The notes under the pieces were generated by a model. It made no database searches, was not told where the DNA came from, and was given only the letters and a program-made list of their open reading frames with translations. Below, one piece after another: positions 26,540 to 34,131 of a stretch of DNA of 64,000 bases (positions within the stretch are counted from its first letter, which is position 1; every line of letters begins with the position of its first letter). A program made the translations under genes and the position numbers. This DNA comes from JBDGYW01 sp964518955 (GTDB lineage: Bacteria > Gemmatimonadota > Gemmatimonadetes > Gemmatimonadales > GWC2-71-9), in contig CAZFHS010000010.1 of the NCBI GenBank assembly GCA_964518955.1, positions 62,001 to 126,000 on the forward strand, written 5' to 3'.

Positions 26540-28051
26540 ACCGCTGCCGATTGGGGTGCTTCGCCCTGAGTCCTGGTATCGACTCAGGAGCGCACCCAGG
26601 CGGTCCACTATGTCCGGACGGTGGAGATAGAGGTTCGTGGCCTCACCGGGGTCGTCTTCGAGGTTGTAAAGCTGGCCCTCCGGCTCACCTGGGGCAGGCT
26701 CAACTGTAACGGGCTCGCTGAAGCCTCCCGAACCTCGACCCTGGATCAGCTTCCACGGCCCCTGGCGGATTGCAAAAGTCCCATTCAGCGAATGGTGCAC
26801 AGTCGCCTCGCGCAGTGGCGACTCATAACTCTGCCCCAAAAGCACCGGAAGTATGCTGTAGCTGTCTTCTCCGGCGTCCTCAGGTATCGTCGCTCCGACT
26901 ATGTCGCCCACGGTGGCGAGCAAGTCGGCCAGGCACACGGTTTCATCGCTCGAGCTGCTAGGGGCGATCCGCCCCGGCCACCGTGCAACCAGCGGAACCC
27001 GATGCCCGCCCTCCCAGATGTCGGCCTTCTGACCGCGCAGGTTTGCGTTCGCGCGATGACCGTACTCTTCGATATCTGACGGCAGCCAGTGCGCGCCGTT
27101 GTCGCTGGAGACGAAGACGAGCGTGTTCTCCTCTGAGCCGGTGCGCTCCAGCGTTTCGAGCACGCTGCCGATCGCTGCGTCCACCTGAATGACGAAATCG
27201 CCGTAGGGGCCGGCGCCGCTACTGCCCACAAAACCGTTTGTCGGGAGCCACGGCGTGTGAGGCGCAGAGAATGCCAGATAGAGGAAGAAAGGGTTGGCTG
27301 AACCTTCCTGCTCCTCGATGAACGCCACCGCCTGGTCCTTGAGAGTTGGTAACACGTCTATGTGTCTGAATCCCGGGGCAATAGCACCACCGCGCCAGAA
27401 CCCTCCACCGCCAAACCGTCGTCCCTCGCTGGCCTCAACTGAATCAGTCGGTGCTTCTACGACGTGTTCGTTTTCGACGTAAACGTACGGTACCATGTCC
27501 AGCGATGCTGGAATTCCGAAGAAGTAGTCGAAACCGGCTGTGTTCGGACCGGGGGTGAGTGGTTGGTCGTAGTCCGTGCTGTCACCGGAACCGAGTCCCA
27601 GATGCCACTTACCCACGGCACCGGTTCGGTAACCCTGTTGTTGCAGCAACGACGCGACCGTCAAACGCTCTTCCTCGATCAATGCCGGCGTGTATCCCCA
27701 GAAGACTCCGCTCTTCAACCGTGTTCTCCACGTGTAACGTCCGGTCAGAACACCGTAGCGGGTAGGCGTACAGACGGCTGACGGAGCGTGAGCATCGGTG
27801 AAGCGCATCCCCTCGGCGATGAGACGGTCGATGTGCGGAGTTGGGATCTTCGAATCGGGGTTGTAACCGCCCGGGTCGCCGTAGCCCATGTCGTCGGCGA
27901 GTATGAATACGATGTTGGGCAGTTCCTGCTCGGTTGGGGCACAACCTGAAGCGAGGAATGGGGTCGCGGCCAGCATTCCCGGTAATGCTATGCTGCGGGT
28001 GACAGAAGTGATCACCGGCATACTCGAGCTGTGGGCGGTCGGAATCCTCAC
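26522..28051 (-). CDS. Sulfatase, lipoprotein
   Basis: This 509-residue type I sulfatase starts at GTG 28051, supported by AGGAGAG upstream. The signal region runs to lipobox LASGC (Cys37). The metal-binding Asp pair is at 53-54 (LADDMGYGD), and the modification site is CTPTR at 94-98, where Cys94 becomes formylglycine. The fourth position is Thr instead of Ser, seen in arylsulfatase A-like members. Later it shows GKWHLG and SSDNGAHW, both active-site blocks. It is convergent with the DUF1080 gene and probably works on the same glycan as nearby glycosidases. The substrate subfamily cannot be set by eye. Confidence 0.9.
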   Translation of the reverse strand: MRIPTAHSSSMPVITSVTRSIALPGMLAATPFLASGCAPTEQELPNIVFILADDMGYGDPGGYNPDSKIPTPHIDRLIAEGMRFTDAHAPSAVCTPTRYGVLTGRYTWRTRLKSGVFWGYTPALIEEERLTVASLLQQQGYRTGAVGKWHLGLGSGDSTDYDQPLTPGPNTAGFDYFFGIPASLDMVPYVYVENEHVVEAPTDSVEASEGRRFGGGGFWRGGAIAPGFRHIDVLPTLKDQAVAFIEEQEGSANPFFLYLAFSAPHTPWLPTNGFVGSSGAGPYGDFVIQVDAAIGSVLETLERTGSEENTLVFVSSDNGAHWLPSDIEEYGHRANANLRGQKADIWEGGHRVPLVARWPGRIAPSSSSDETVCLADLLATVGDIVGATIPEDAGEDSYSILPVLLGQSYESPLREATVHHSLNGTFAIRQGPWKLIQGRGSGGFSEPVTVEPAPGEPEGQLYNLEDDPGEATNLYLHRPDIVDRLGALLSRYQDSGRSTPIGSGSAVRQ

Positions 28052-28287
28052 GGTACTCTCCTAGCGGATAGTAATCATTCCGAACGTTCGAGACTGGGAA
28101 CTCACGCACACAACATACTCATCAACCAACTGCCGCCTCAGGCGTGAGAATGGGCGACCTGCTAGCCGTATCCAACGATCAACACGGGCACGGGATAGCT
28201 GATCAGCTGGTGTCACGTGGAGTTGCTAAGTGCGGTCAGGCAACCTGCAATGTAACGAGAGATCAAACGAGCCTCGTGGCTAGGATG

Positions 28288-28623
28288 TTACTGCAGCAGT
28301 GCCTCGATCTGTGTTGCCAATGGTGGAAAGTCCTCCGTCACTATGGTCCAGAGGATATCATGGTCGACCGCGTCGTAGCCGTGTACGAGGCGGTCTCGGG
28401 TACCGATAATCTCGCTCCACGGTATCCCAGAATGTTTCAGTTTTATCTCCTCAGGGATCCGGCGGGCCGCTTCGCCGACGATCTCGACGAGCTTGATCAA
28501 TGCCAACAACAACATGCGGTTCGACTCGAGATCGGCACGCGTTCGTGAGCTTGAGAGAGCAGTCGCTTCCTCGATGTGGTCGAGCATCTGCCGGAGTGTA
28601 ACTCTGGTCTCACGCCGCGACAT
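28288..28623 (-). CDS. hepT: HEPN-domain toxin of a MNT/HEPN pair (DUF86, HepT-like)
   Basis: This protein is 111 residues from ATG 28623. It is helical, with the HEPN RNase motif RDRLVHGY (R-x4-H-x-Y) followed by DHDILW, as in HepT/DUF86 proteins. In characterised pairs the HEPN protein is an RNase or tRNA-targeting toxin, and the partner nucleotidyltransferase inactivates it by adding AMP to the tyrosine of this motif. Its start overlaps the end of mntA by 14 bases, the normal arrangement. The annotation rests on motif and gene pairing. A longer frame to 28668 is not needed. Confidence 0.85.
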   Translation of the reverse strand: MSRRETRVTLRQMLDHIEEATALSSSRTRADLESNRMLLLALIKLVEIVGEAARRIPEEIKLKHSGIPWSEIIGTRDRLVHGYDAVDHDILWTIVTEDFPPLATQIEALLQ

Positions 28624-28912
28624 AGAGCTCCTCCGCCTCGTGTAGCACGTCGTCACGGAAATACTCACTCAATGAGCCCGGTGTATGGAGGTCAACTTTG
28701 TGGTTGAGGATGGCCGAAAGCTCCTCTTGCATGCGAACGAACGCCAGACCTACTCGGACATCAGGGAAAAACTCAACCAACACGTCAACGTCACTGCCTG
28801 ACATAAAATCGTCACGGACGACAGATCCAAAGAACGCGAGGCGGCGAATGCCATTGGCCCGGCAGAATGCCTCGATCCGGTCGCGTGGTACCTGAATGCC
28901 GAGCCTGGTCAT
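28610..28912 (-). CDS. mntA: MNT-domain nucleotidyltransferase antitoxin
   Basis: This 100-residue minimal nucleotidyltransferase has the signature FFGSVVRDDFMSGSDVDVLVEF: GS, then the D-x-D metal-binding pair within about 12 residues, preceded by the short helix of the family. It comes first in a two-gene unit with the HEPN gene and overlaps it. In known systems it adenylylates (AMP) the HEPN toxin to neutralise it. ATG 28912 is the only sensible start. No other defence genes are adjacent. Confidence 0.87.
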   Translation of the reverse strand: MTRLGIQVPRDRIEAFCRANGIRRLAFFGSVVRDDFMSGSDVDVLVEFFPDVRVGLAFVRMQEELSAILNHKVDLHTPGSLSEYFRDDVLHEAEELYVAA

Positions 28913-29534
28913 AACGCATTCCTCTACTGTGTGGGCTCACCCTCACCTTTGGAGGCAGTTACCGGCCTGTGGCCTGACGGACAACCAAATATGAATGTTG
29001 TGACTGCTGTCCGCAAAGGAAGCGTGTTTGATGCCGCCATTCATCCTCCCCGTGTCGCTCGCCCAGATCACGAACTCGACCCAGTTGTGAGCCTTGACCT
29101 TGCTCATGAGGCTGGAGAGGATATGAGAAAGGCGAATACCATGTAGCCGTCCGAAAGTACCCCGCCAGGGACTCGACACCCCGTCGCGAGGCGCGGGGTG
29201 GTGGTGTTGGGAAGAGCGGACCGAGGCGCGCAGCGCCGCAGGTCCACCTACTGATTAAGAGGCGGGCCAAGTCTTACATCAAAGCGTTACATCTTGTTGT
29301 CAAACTGCGAGTTCGTGTCGTCCTTTGTTGTACTTCGCACCCCTCGATGTAAGACTTTGCAATACCTAACTGACACAGAAACTGACTGTGGTTTCTTCGA
29401 ATTCGCCGTGCGCACAAAACGATTGTACCCCCAGCGTTCGACAACTTCATTAACCTGATAGGGGGCTCTCGGCTCAACGTCAGCTGCCGCCCCGGTCCGC
29501 GGGAGGTGCTGCTCAGGTTGGCTCCCCGGCGTCC
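28913..29534. other. 622-base gap with a 12-base inverted repeat, no supported gene
   Basis: Between the MNT/HEPN pair and the LptF/G-like gene I see no gene I can support; open frames here (28943-29179 and 29274-29538, minus strand) match nothing I recognise. The region holds a hairpin CACCCCG/CGGGGTG at 29177-29183 and 29194-29200 with a 10-base loop, and a longer inverted repeat described separately. It may be a small insertion scar or the upstream control region of the toxin-antitoxin pair. Confidence 0.4.
29269..29357. repeat. Inverted repeat pair (possible miniature element)
   Basis: AAGTCTTACATC at 29269-29280 is repeated in perfect inverted orientation as GATGTAAGACTT at 29346-29357, bounding 89 bases. 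The TTACATC core is also repeated once more inside, near 29285-29292. No transposase and no obvious target duplication is visible. It could be a MITE-like element, a site-specific recombination target or simply a regulatory inverted repeat. Confidence 0.35.
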
Positions 29535-30638
29535 TCACCCTTCGAAGGCGGGTGACCCCTCTCCGTCAGCGGGGTATCTGCGGCCCGGCCGCCAGACAAG
29601 AAGAAGGGCGACGGCGAGAAGTAACGCGTTCGCCATCCACATGGCGACGAACGGCGAGATCACCTGCCGGTTGGCGAGCGATTCGCCTGCCACCAACGAG
29701 AAGTAATGCCCAGTGGCCACGACGACGACGGCGCCGAATACTAGCCAAACGCCGCCGCGCGTGAAGCGAATCGCCAACGCCGCGCCAACCAGCGCTAGAA
29801 CCAAACACGAGGCGGCCACAGCGAACTTCTTCTGGATCTCGACCTCGTAAGCGGCCGCACGCGCGATTGCGTCCGACCCCGTTTCGGTCCTGGCGCTCCG
29901 TGCTGCCTCCCGCAGTTCACCGATGGTCATTGTCCGGTCGGTAGGCTGGACCTGAGGGCCCGCGAACACCGCCATGAGCCGCGCGTTTGTGCGGGGGGTG
30001 ACCTGGGAGATCGAGACGAAGGTCAGCGTAGCGATGACAGCGGCAGCCCCGAGAACGGGAAAGACCAGGCGCCGGATTCCGTGGTGTACTCGCAGCGCCG
30101 GTAGGAGAACACCTTCCTTTCTCAGTCGTGCGAAAACCCACGAAACAGTGAGAAAGACGGCCAGTGGGAGCGTAATGGGCACAATATAACCCACCGCGAG
30201 CAGCAGCACCTCGACAATGGTGCCGAACGGCTCCCCCCTCGCGCTCAGCTGAGGCACCCAGCGGACGGCCGGTCTGGCGAGCGCCAGCAACGTCAGTGAT
30301 GCGAAAGAGATGGCGAAAGGGGCAGCGTGACGGCGCAGGAGCTGCGGGGTTGTGATCCTCTGCATCGAACGACCTCCGACATTTGTGCGGTACTCTGGCT
30401 CCCGGACGCCAACGTCTAGCCCCAGCGCATGGGCAATGGTTCGGCAATATCCACGCACCGCCAGCCGAGCGATCGCAGCGATCGCGCCCAACGCAAAGCG
30501 CGCCCGCTCGGCGGGATCGCTAATCGAGGCGAGTTCAGCCACCATCCCTCGAGTGAGTTCGCGATGCTGGGCCGGGCAAACCCCCGCGATACGCTCGACG
30601 ACGTGGCTGAGGGTTGAGGGAGAGCGTCGTCGGGTCAC
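29535..30638 (-). CDS. LptF/LptG-like permease with N-terminal helical prefix
   Basis: This is a membrane protein of about 367 residues. The start is taken as GTG 30638, which uses the G of the upstream PadR stop codon (TAGTG), giving tight coupling. The first roughly 95 residues are soluble and helical (ELTRGMVAELASISDPAERARFALGAI), resembling the prefix domain found before FtsX domains in PadR-linked ADOP permeases. From about residue 110 the pattern fits YjgP/YjgQ (LptF/LptG): a first membrane segment, then IVPITLPLAVFLTVSWVFARL, a periplasmic stretch and C-terminal membrane segments. LptF/G normally work in pairs with LptB to move lipopolysaccharide, but here a single protein without an ATPase is paired with a PadR regulator. 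Function is inferred from fold only. Confidence 0.65.
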   Translation of the reverse strand: MTRRRSPSTLSHVVERIAGVCPAQHRELTRGMVAELASISDPAERARFALGAIAAIARLAVRGYCRTIAHALGLDVGVREPEYRTNVGGRSMQRITTPQLLRRHAAPFAISFASLTLLALARPAVRWVPQLSARGEPFGTIVEVLLLAVGYIVPITLPLAVFLTVSWVFARLRKEGVLLPALRVHHGIRRLVFPVLGAAAVIATLTFVSISQVTPRTNARLMAVFAGPQVQPTDRTMTIGELREAARSARTETGSDAIARAAAYEVEIQKKFAVAASCLVLALVGAALAIRFTRGGVWLVFGAVVVVATGHYFSLVAGESLANRQVISPFVAMWMANALLLAVALLLVWRPGRRYPADGEGSPAFEG

Positions 30639-30940
30639 TACGCCTCCCGGGGATCTGGCATTTGGAGCCACGAGCCCTGCGCGCGTTCCAGCACCTTGGG
30701 CGCCCGAACTCGACCGGCGGCAGTGAGACGATACAACTGTCGCCGTGGCCGCCCGGGAAGCTCCGACTCCTCCCAGCGCGACTCGAGCCAGCCGTCTTCG
30801 GCTAATCGCGCGAGGAGCGGGTATAGCGTACCGGATGTGATGTCCGCGACCTTCATCAGGTCGTAGCCGTAGCGCCAGCTCCTAGGCGCCTCAAGTAAGG
30901 CGAGAAGCGTGCGCGTTGTCGTTCGGGTGAGCCGCTGCAT
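30638..30940 (-). CDS. PadR-family transcriptional regulator
   Basis: This 100-residue winged-helix repressor has the PadR pattern: LLALLEAPRSWRYGYDLMK, then SGTLYPLLARLAEDGWLES as the recognition helix, then the wing (GRPRRQLYRLTAAG). It lacks the longer C-terminal dimerisation helices, so it is a short PadR. It overlaps the start of the LptF/G-like permease by one base (TAGTG), so it very likely regulates that gene and itself. Upstream, the AT-rich GATATATGTAGAATA just before the ribosome site (complement of about 30946-30960) is a candidate promoter/operator. Confidence 0.85.
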   Translation of the reverse strand: MQRLTRTTTRTLLALLEAPRSWRYGYDLMKVADITSGTLYPLLARLAEDGWLESRWEESELPGRPRRQLYRLTAAGRVRAPKVLERAQGSWLQMPDPREA

Positions 30941-31256
30941 GACCTTATTCTACATATATCGCCTTAGGCCCGCAAGCCCGTAGACGCTGACTCGCGGCGG
31001 CGCCGCGCGCCGGGCTCGACTTCCGTGCCGCTGTCATCATCAGCCCAGACCAAGAGCTAGCCTGCAAGCAGTGTCTGGACCGCCGTCGTGTGATTCCCAA
31101 CTAGCAGACTGACCGAGAATCAGTAGGTCGGGACCTTCACAGAGACCAAACTCCGAGGATATGGGTCCCTTCACCTCGCCAATGCTCCACTATTCGACTC
31201 GACGAGGTAGTTTTCAACACGGCCGCTTGCCTACGCAGTTCCATCAAGAGGAACAT
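30941..31256. promoter_or_regulatory. Divergent region between PadR and sulfatase
   Basis: This 316-base gap carries promoters for the leftward PadR unit and the rightward sulfatase operon. Close to PadR there is an AT-rich TACATATATC box (30951-30960). A very GC-rich patch (GGCGGCGCCGCGCGCC, near 30996-31011) is nearly self-complementary and could form a hairpin. No gene is apparent. Confidence 0.3.
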
Positions 31257-32630
31257 ATGAGCCGTTCGTCGCATCCTTCACAATCGCGCCGCGAGTTTCT
31301 GAAGCGAGCCGCCGGGGCAGGAATCACCTGCGGTGCCTTGCCCGCGGTGTTCGATGCATGTTCGGCACGCAGTACGACCCAGCGAAAACCCAACGTCGTG
31401 CTCATCATGGCCGACGACATGGGCTACGAGTGCGTCGCATCTAACGGCGGAGAAGGATACGAGACACCGAACCTCGATGCCCTCGCGGCAGAAGGCGTAC
31501 GATTCACGAACTGCTATTCCACTCCGCTGTGTACACCATCCCGTGTCCAGATAATGACCGGCCGGTACAACCAGAGGAACTACGAGCACTTCGGATGGAT
31601 GAACCCGGCGGAGATCACCTTCGGCCAGATGATGCAGGACGCCGGCTATGTAACCGCCGTCTGTGGCAAATGGCAGCTTCGCGGCTCCACTGAAATGATG
31701 CCGCGAGAGTTCGGGTTCGACGAGCACTGCCTGTGGCAGTTCACCCACGTGGGCTCGGAGCTGGGCAGCAGGTACTGGGCACCGCAGTATGAGGTGAACG
31801 GCGAATCCCGAAACGGTGGGGACGACATCTATGGCCCCGATGTCTATTGCCAGTACCTGCTCGACTTTCTGGAAAGGAACAAAGACGGCCCATTCTTCGC
31901 GTACTACCCCATGTGCCTGCCTCACGACCCTTACGTGAGGACTCCGAACAGCCCTCCGGGCCAGGAGCGTGCGGTGTATTTCCGGGACATGGTGGCGTAC
32001 GTGGATGAGCTAGTCGGCAGGATCGTCGGCAAACTGAACGATCTCGGCATTCACGACGATACGATTCTGTTGTTCACGGCCGACAACGGGACGGGCAGGT
32101 CTATCTCGTCCGTTTTCGAAGGCAGGACCTTGCAGGGAGGGAAGGGGACGCCGACCCATCGCGGCACGCATGTTCCGTTCGTGGCGAGTTGGAAGGGACA
32201 ATCACCTGAGGGTTCGGTGGTTCACGACCTCATCGACTTCACCGATTTCTTCCGCACGCTCGCCGAGGCAGGCGGTGGAAGTGTGCCGACCGATCGGATC
32301 GTGGACGGCTCGAGCTTCCTTCCTCACATCACGGGGCAGGGTGATCGTGAGCGCCCCTGGGTTTTCTGCGACTTCAACAATGTGGATCGCGCGTGGCTCA
32401 CGCCGGGACGTTTTGCGCACGACCGGCGCTACAAGCTATACGACGAGAAGTACGCCGACTCCAATCCCAGAGCTGGATTGTTCTTTGACCTGCAATCCGA
32501 ACCCGATGAGGCGAATCCGATAGAGCCCGGGAATGAGATAGCGGATGAGCGAGCCGCTAGAGCGGCGCTGCAGTACGTGCTGGACAACATCGACTCTGGC
32601 GCCATTAACATGGAAAACGGAGGGGGATGA
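31257..32630 (+). CDS. Sulfatase with Tat signal
   Basis: This 457-residue type I sulfatase starts at ATG 31257, with AGAGGAA upstream; the longer frame to 31161 is rejected because the Tat motif SRREFLKRAAG should lie near the N-terminus (twin Arg 11-12). The metal Asp pair is at 53-54 (MADDMGYE), the formylglycine site is CTPSR at 92-96, and TADNGTG supplies later metal ligands. It is the first of three genes in a rightward operon with another sulfatase and GH95, so the three probably act on one sulfated glycan. The gene ends TGA 4 bases before the GTG of the next sulfatase. Confidence 0.92.
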   Translation: MSRSSHPSQSRREFLKRAAGAGITCGALPAVFDACSARSTTQRKPNVVLIMADDMGYECVASNGGEGYETPNLDALAAEGVRFTNCYSTPLCTPSRVQIMTGRYNQRNYEHFGWMNPAEITFGQMMQDAGYVTAVCGKWQLRGSTEMMPREFGFDEHCLWQFTHVGSELGSRYWAPQYEVNGESRNGGDDIYGPDVYCQYLLDFLERNKDGPFFAYYPMCLPHDPYVRTPNSPPGQERAVYFRDMVAYVDELVGRIVGKLNDLGIHDDTILLFTADNGTGRSISSVFEGRTLQGGKGTPTHRGTHVPFVASWKGQSPEGSVVHDLIDFTDFFRTLAEAGGGSVPTDRIVDGSSFLPHITGQGDRERPWVFCDFNNVDRAWLTPGRFAHDRRYKLYDEKYADSNPRAGLFFDLQSEPDEANPIEPGNEIADERAARAALQYVLDNIDSGAINMENGGG

Positions 32631-32634
32631 GCGG

Positions 32635-34095
32635 GTGAGTCTATCGCGTGTACCTGACAGTTCGAAGATCACGCGGCGACGCTTCCTGAAGGCCGCTACA
32701 GCAGGTGCCGCCGTGCTGACTTTGCCCGGTTGCCGCGGTTCGAGGTCGATTGCGCAACAGCCCAACGTCATATTCATTCTCGTCGATGACCTCGGCTGGC
32801 GGGACGTTGGTTTTTTGGGCAGCGAATACTACGAGACACCCAACATCGATCGACTCGCCCGAGAAGGCGTGGTGTTCTCACAAGCCTACGCTGTAGCGCC
32901 AAACTGCGCACCGTCCCGAGCATCTCTCCTCACGGGGCAGTACACTCCACGCCACGGCATATACACGGTCAACAGTTCGGAGCGGGGGAGGGCTGAGAAC
33001 CGAAAACTGATCCCGGTTCCCAATACCACCGTCCTGGCGCCCGAGCACGTTACCGTAGCCGAAATTCTTGCGGGCGCGGGGTATGCGACGGCGATGATAG
33101 GGAAGTGGCACCTGGGAGATGCGCCCGACCACGACCCCTCGAGCCATGGTTTCCAGGTGAATATCGGTGGGAACAGAGCTGGACACCCTCGATCATACTT
33201 CAGCCCGTACGAAAACGAGGATCTTCCAGACGGGCCTGAAGGAGAATACCTGACCGATCGCCTCACGGACGAGTCGCTCAGGTTCATAGAGGACAACCGG
33301 GGGCGTCCGTTCTTCCTCTACCTTTCGCACTACGCTGTCCATACGCCCATCCAGGCGAAGGACGAGCTGACTGCTCGATACGCAGACAAGTCGGCGTCCA
33401 ACGGCCAGGACAATCCATCGTATGCCGCGATGATCGAGAGTCTCGATCAGGGCGTCGGTCGAATACTGGACAAGTTGATCGAATTGGAGATCGACGAGAA
33501 AACCGTCGTAGTGTTCCTCTCCGACAACGGTGGCCACGGCCAGGTCACATCCATGCAGCCGTTGCGGGGCGCCAAGGGAATGCTATACGAAGGCGGGGTC
33601 AGGGTACCGATGATCGTGCGGTGGCCGGGGTCGGTCGAGTCCAACAGCCGGTGTGACGTTCCGGTTACGATGGTCGACTTCTTCCCGACGATTCTGGATC
33701 TCATAGGTGTCTCACCGCCCGCCGACATGCCGCAAGACGGCGAGAATCTGGCCCCGCTGCTCAGAGGCGGGACGGCTCTGGACAGGGATGCCATCTTCTG
33801 GCACTTCCCGGCTTACCTGGAAAGCGGGCGAGGGGCTGACACCCCCTGGCGGACAACTCCCGCAGGGGCAGTACGCCAAGGTGACTGGAAACTGATTGAG
33901 TTTTTCGAAGACGGCAGACTGGAGCTGTACAATCTCGCGGACGACATCGGCGAGAGCCAAGACCTCTCCGCGGCGATGCCGGATAAAACCGCATCGCTGC
34001 ACCGGGTGCTGCGTGACTGGCGTGCTTCGGTGGGTGCCCCCGTACCTACTGAGTTGAACCCGCTCTATCGGGAGGCACCGCCGCACAGGCGTTGA
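32635..34095 (+). CDS. Sulfatase with Tat/lipoprotein signal
   Basis: The start is GTG 32635, 9 bases after a strong GGAGGGGG, giving 486 residues and the Tat-like RRRFLKAATAGAA followed by lipobox LPGC. The frame is open upstream to 32545 but lies within the previous sulfatase gene. Key parts are the Asp pair 51-52 (LVDDLGW), the modification site CAPSR at 91-95, GKWHLGD, and LSDNGGHG for metal binding. It differs enough from the upstream sulfatase that a different sulfate position is likely. Its length and motif order are normal for the S1 sulfatase class. Confidence 0.92.
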   Translation: MSLSRVPDSSKITRRRFLKAATAGAAVLTLPGCRGSRSIAQQPNVIFILVDDLGWRDVGFLGSEYYETPNIDRLAREGVVFSQAYAVAPNCAPSRASLLTGQYTPRHGIYTVNSSERGRAENRKLIPVPNTTVLAPEHVTVAEILAGAGYATAMIGKWHLGDAPDHDPSSHGFQVNIGGNRAGHPRSYFSPYENEDLPDGPEGEYLTDRLTDESLRFIEDNRGRPFFLYLSHYAVHTPIQAKDELTARYADKSASNGQDNPSYAAMIESLDQGVGRILDKLIELEIDEKTVVVFLSDNGGHGQVTSMQPLRGAKGMLYEGGVRVPMIVRWPGSVESNSRCDVPVTMVDFFPTILDLIGVSPPADMPQDGENLAPLLRGGTALDRDAIFWHFPAYLESGRGADTPWRTTPAGAVRQGDWKLIEFFEDGRLELYNLADDIGESQDLSAAMPDKTASLHRVLRDWRASVGAPVPTELNPLYREAPPHRR

Positions 34096-34131
34096 CCGCA
34101 AGCCTTTCAAATGCGCTTTGAAGGATCGGCA

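Noticed and set aside
28943..29179. Minus-strand frame of 78 residues in the toxin-antitoxin gap
   Set aside because: I recognise no family, and neighbouring frames on both strands are also open, so I do not call it.
31161..31256. Longer start of the Tat sulfatase
   Set aside because: It would bury the Tat signal and lacks a ribosome site, whereas 31257 has one.
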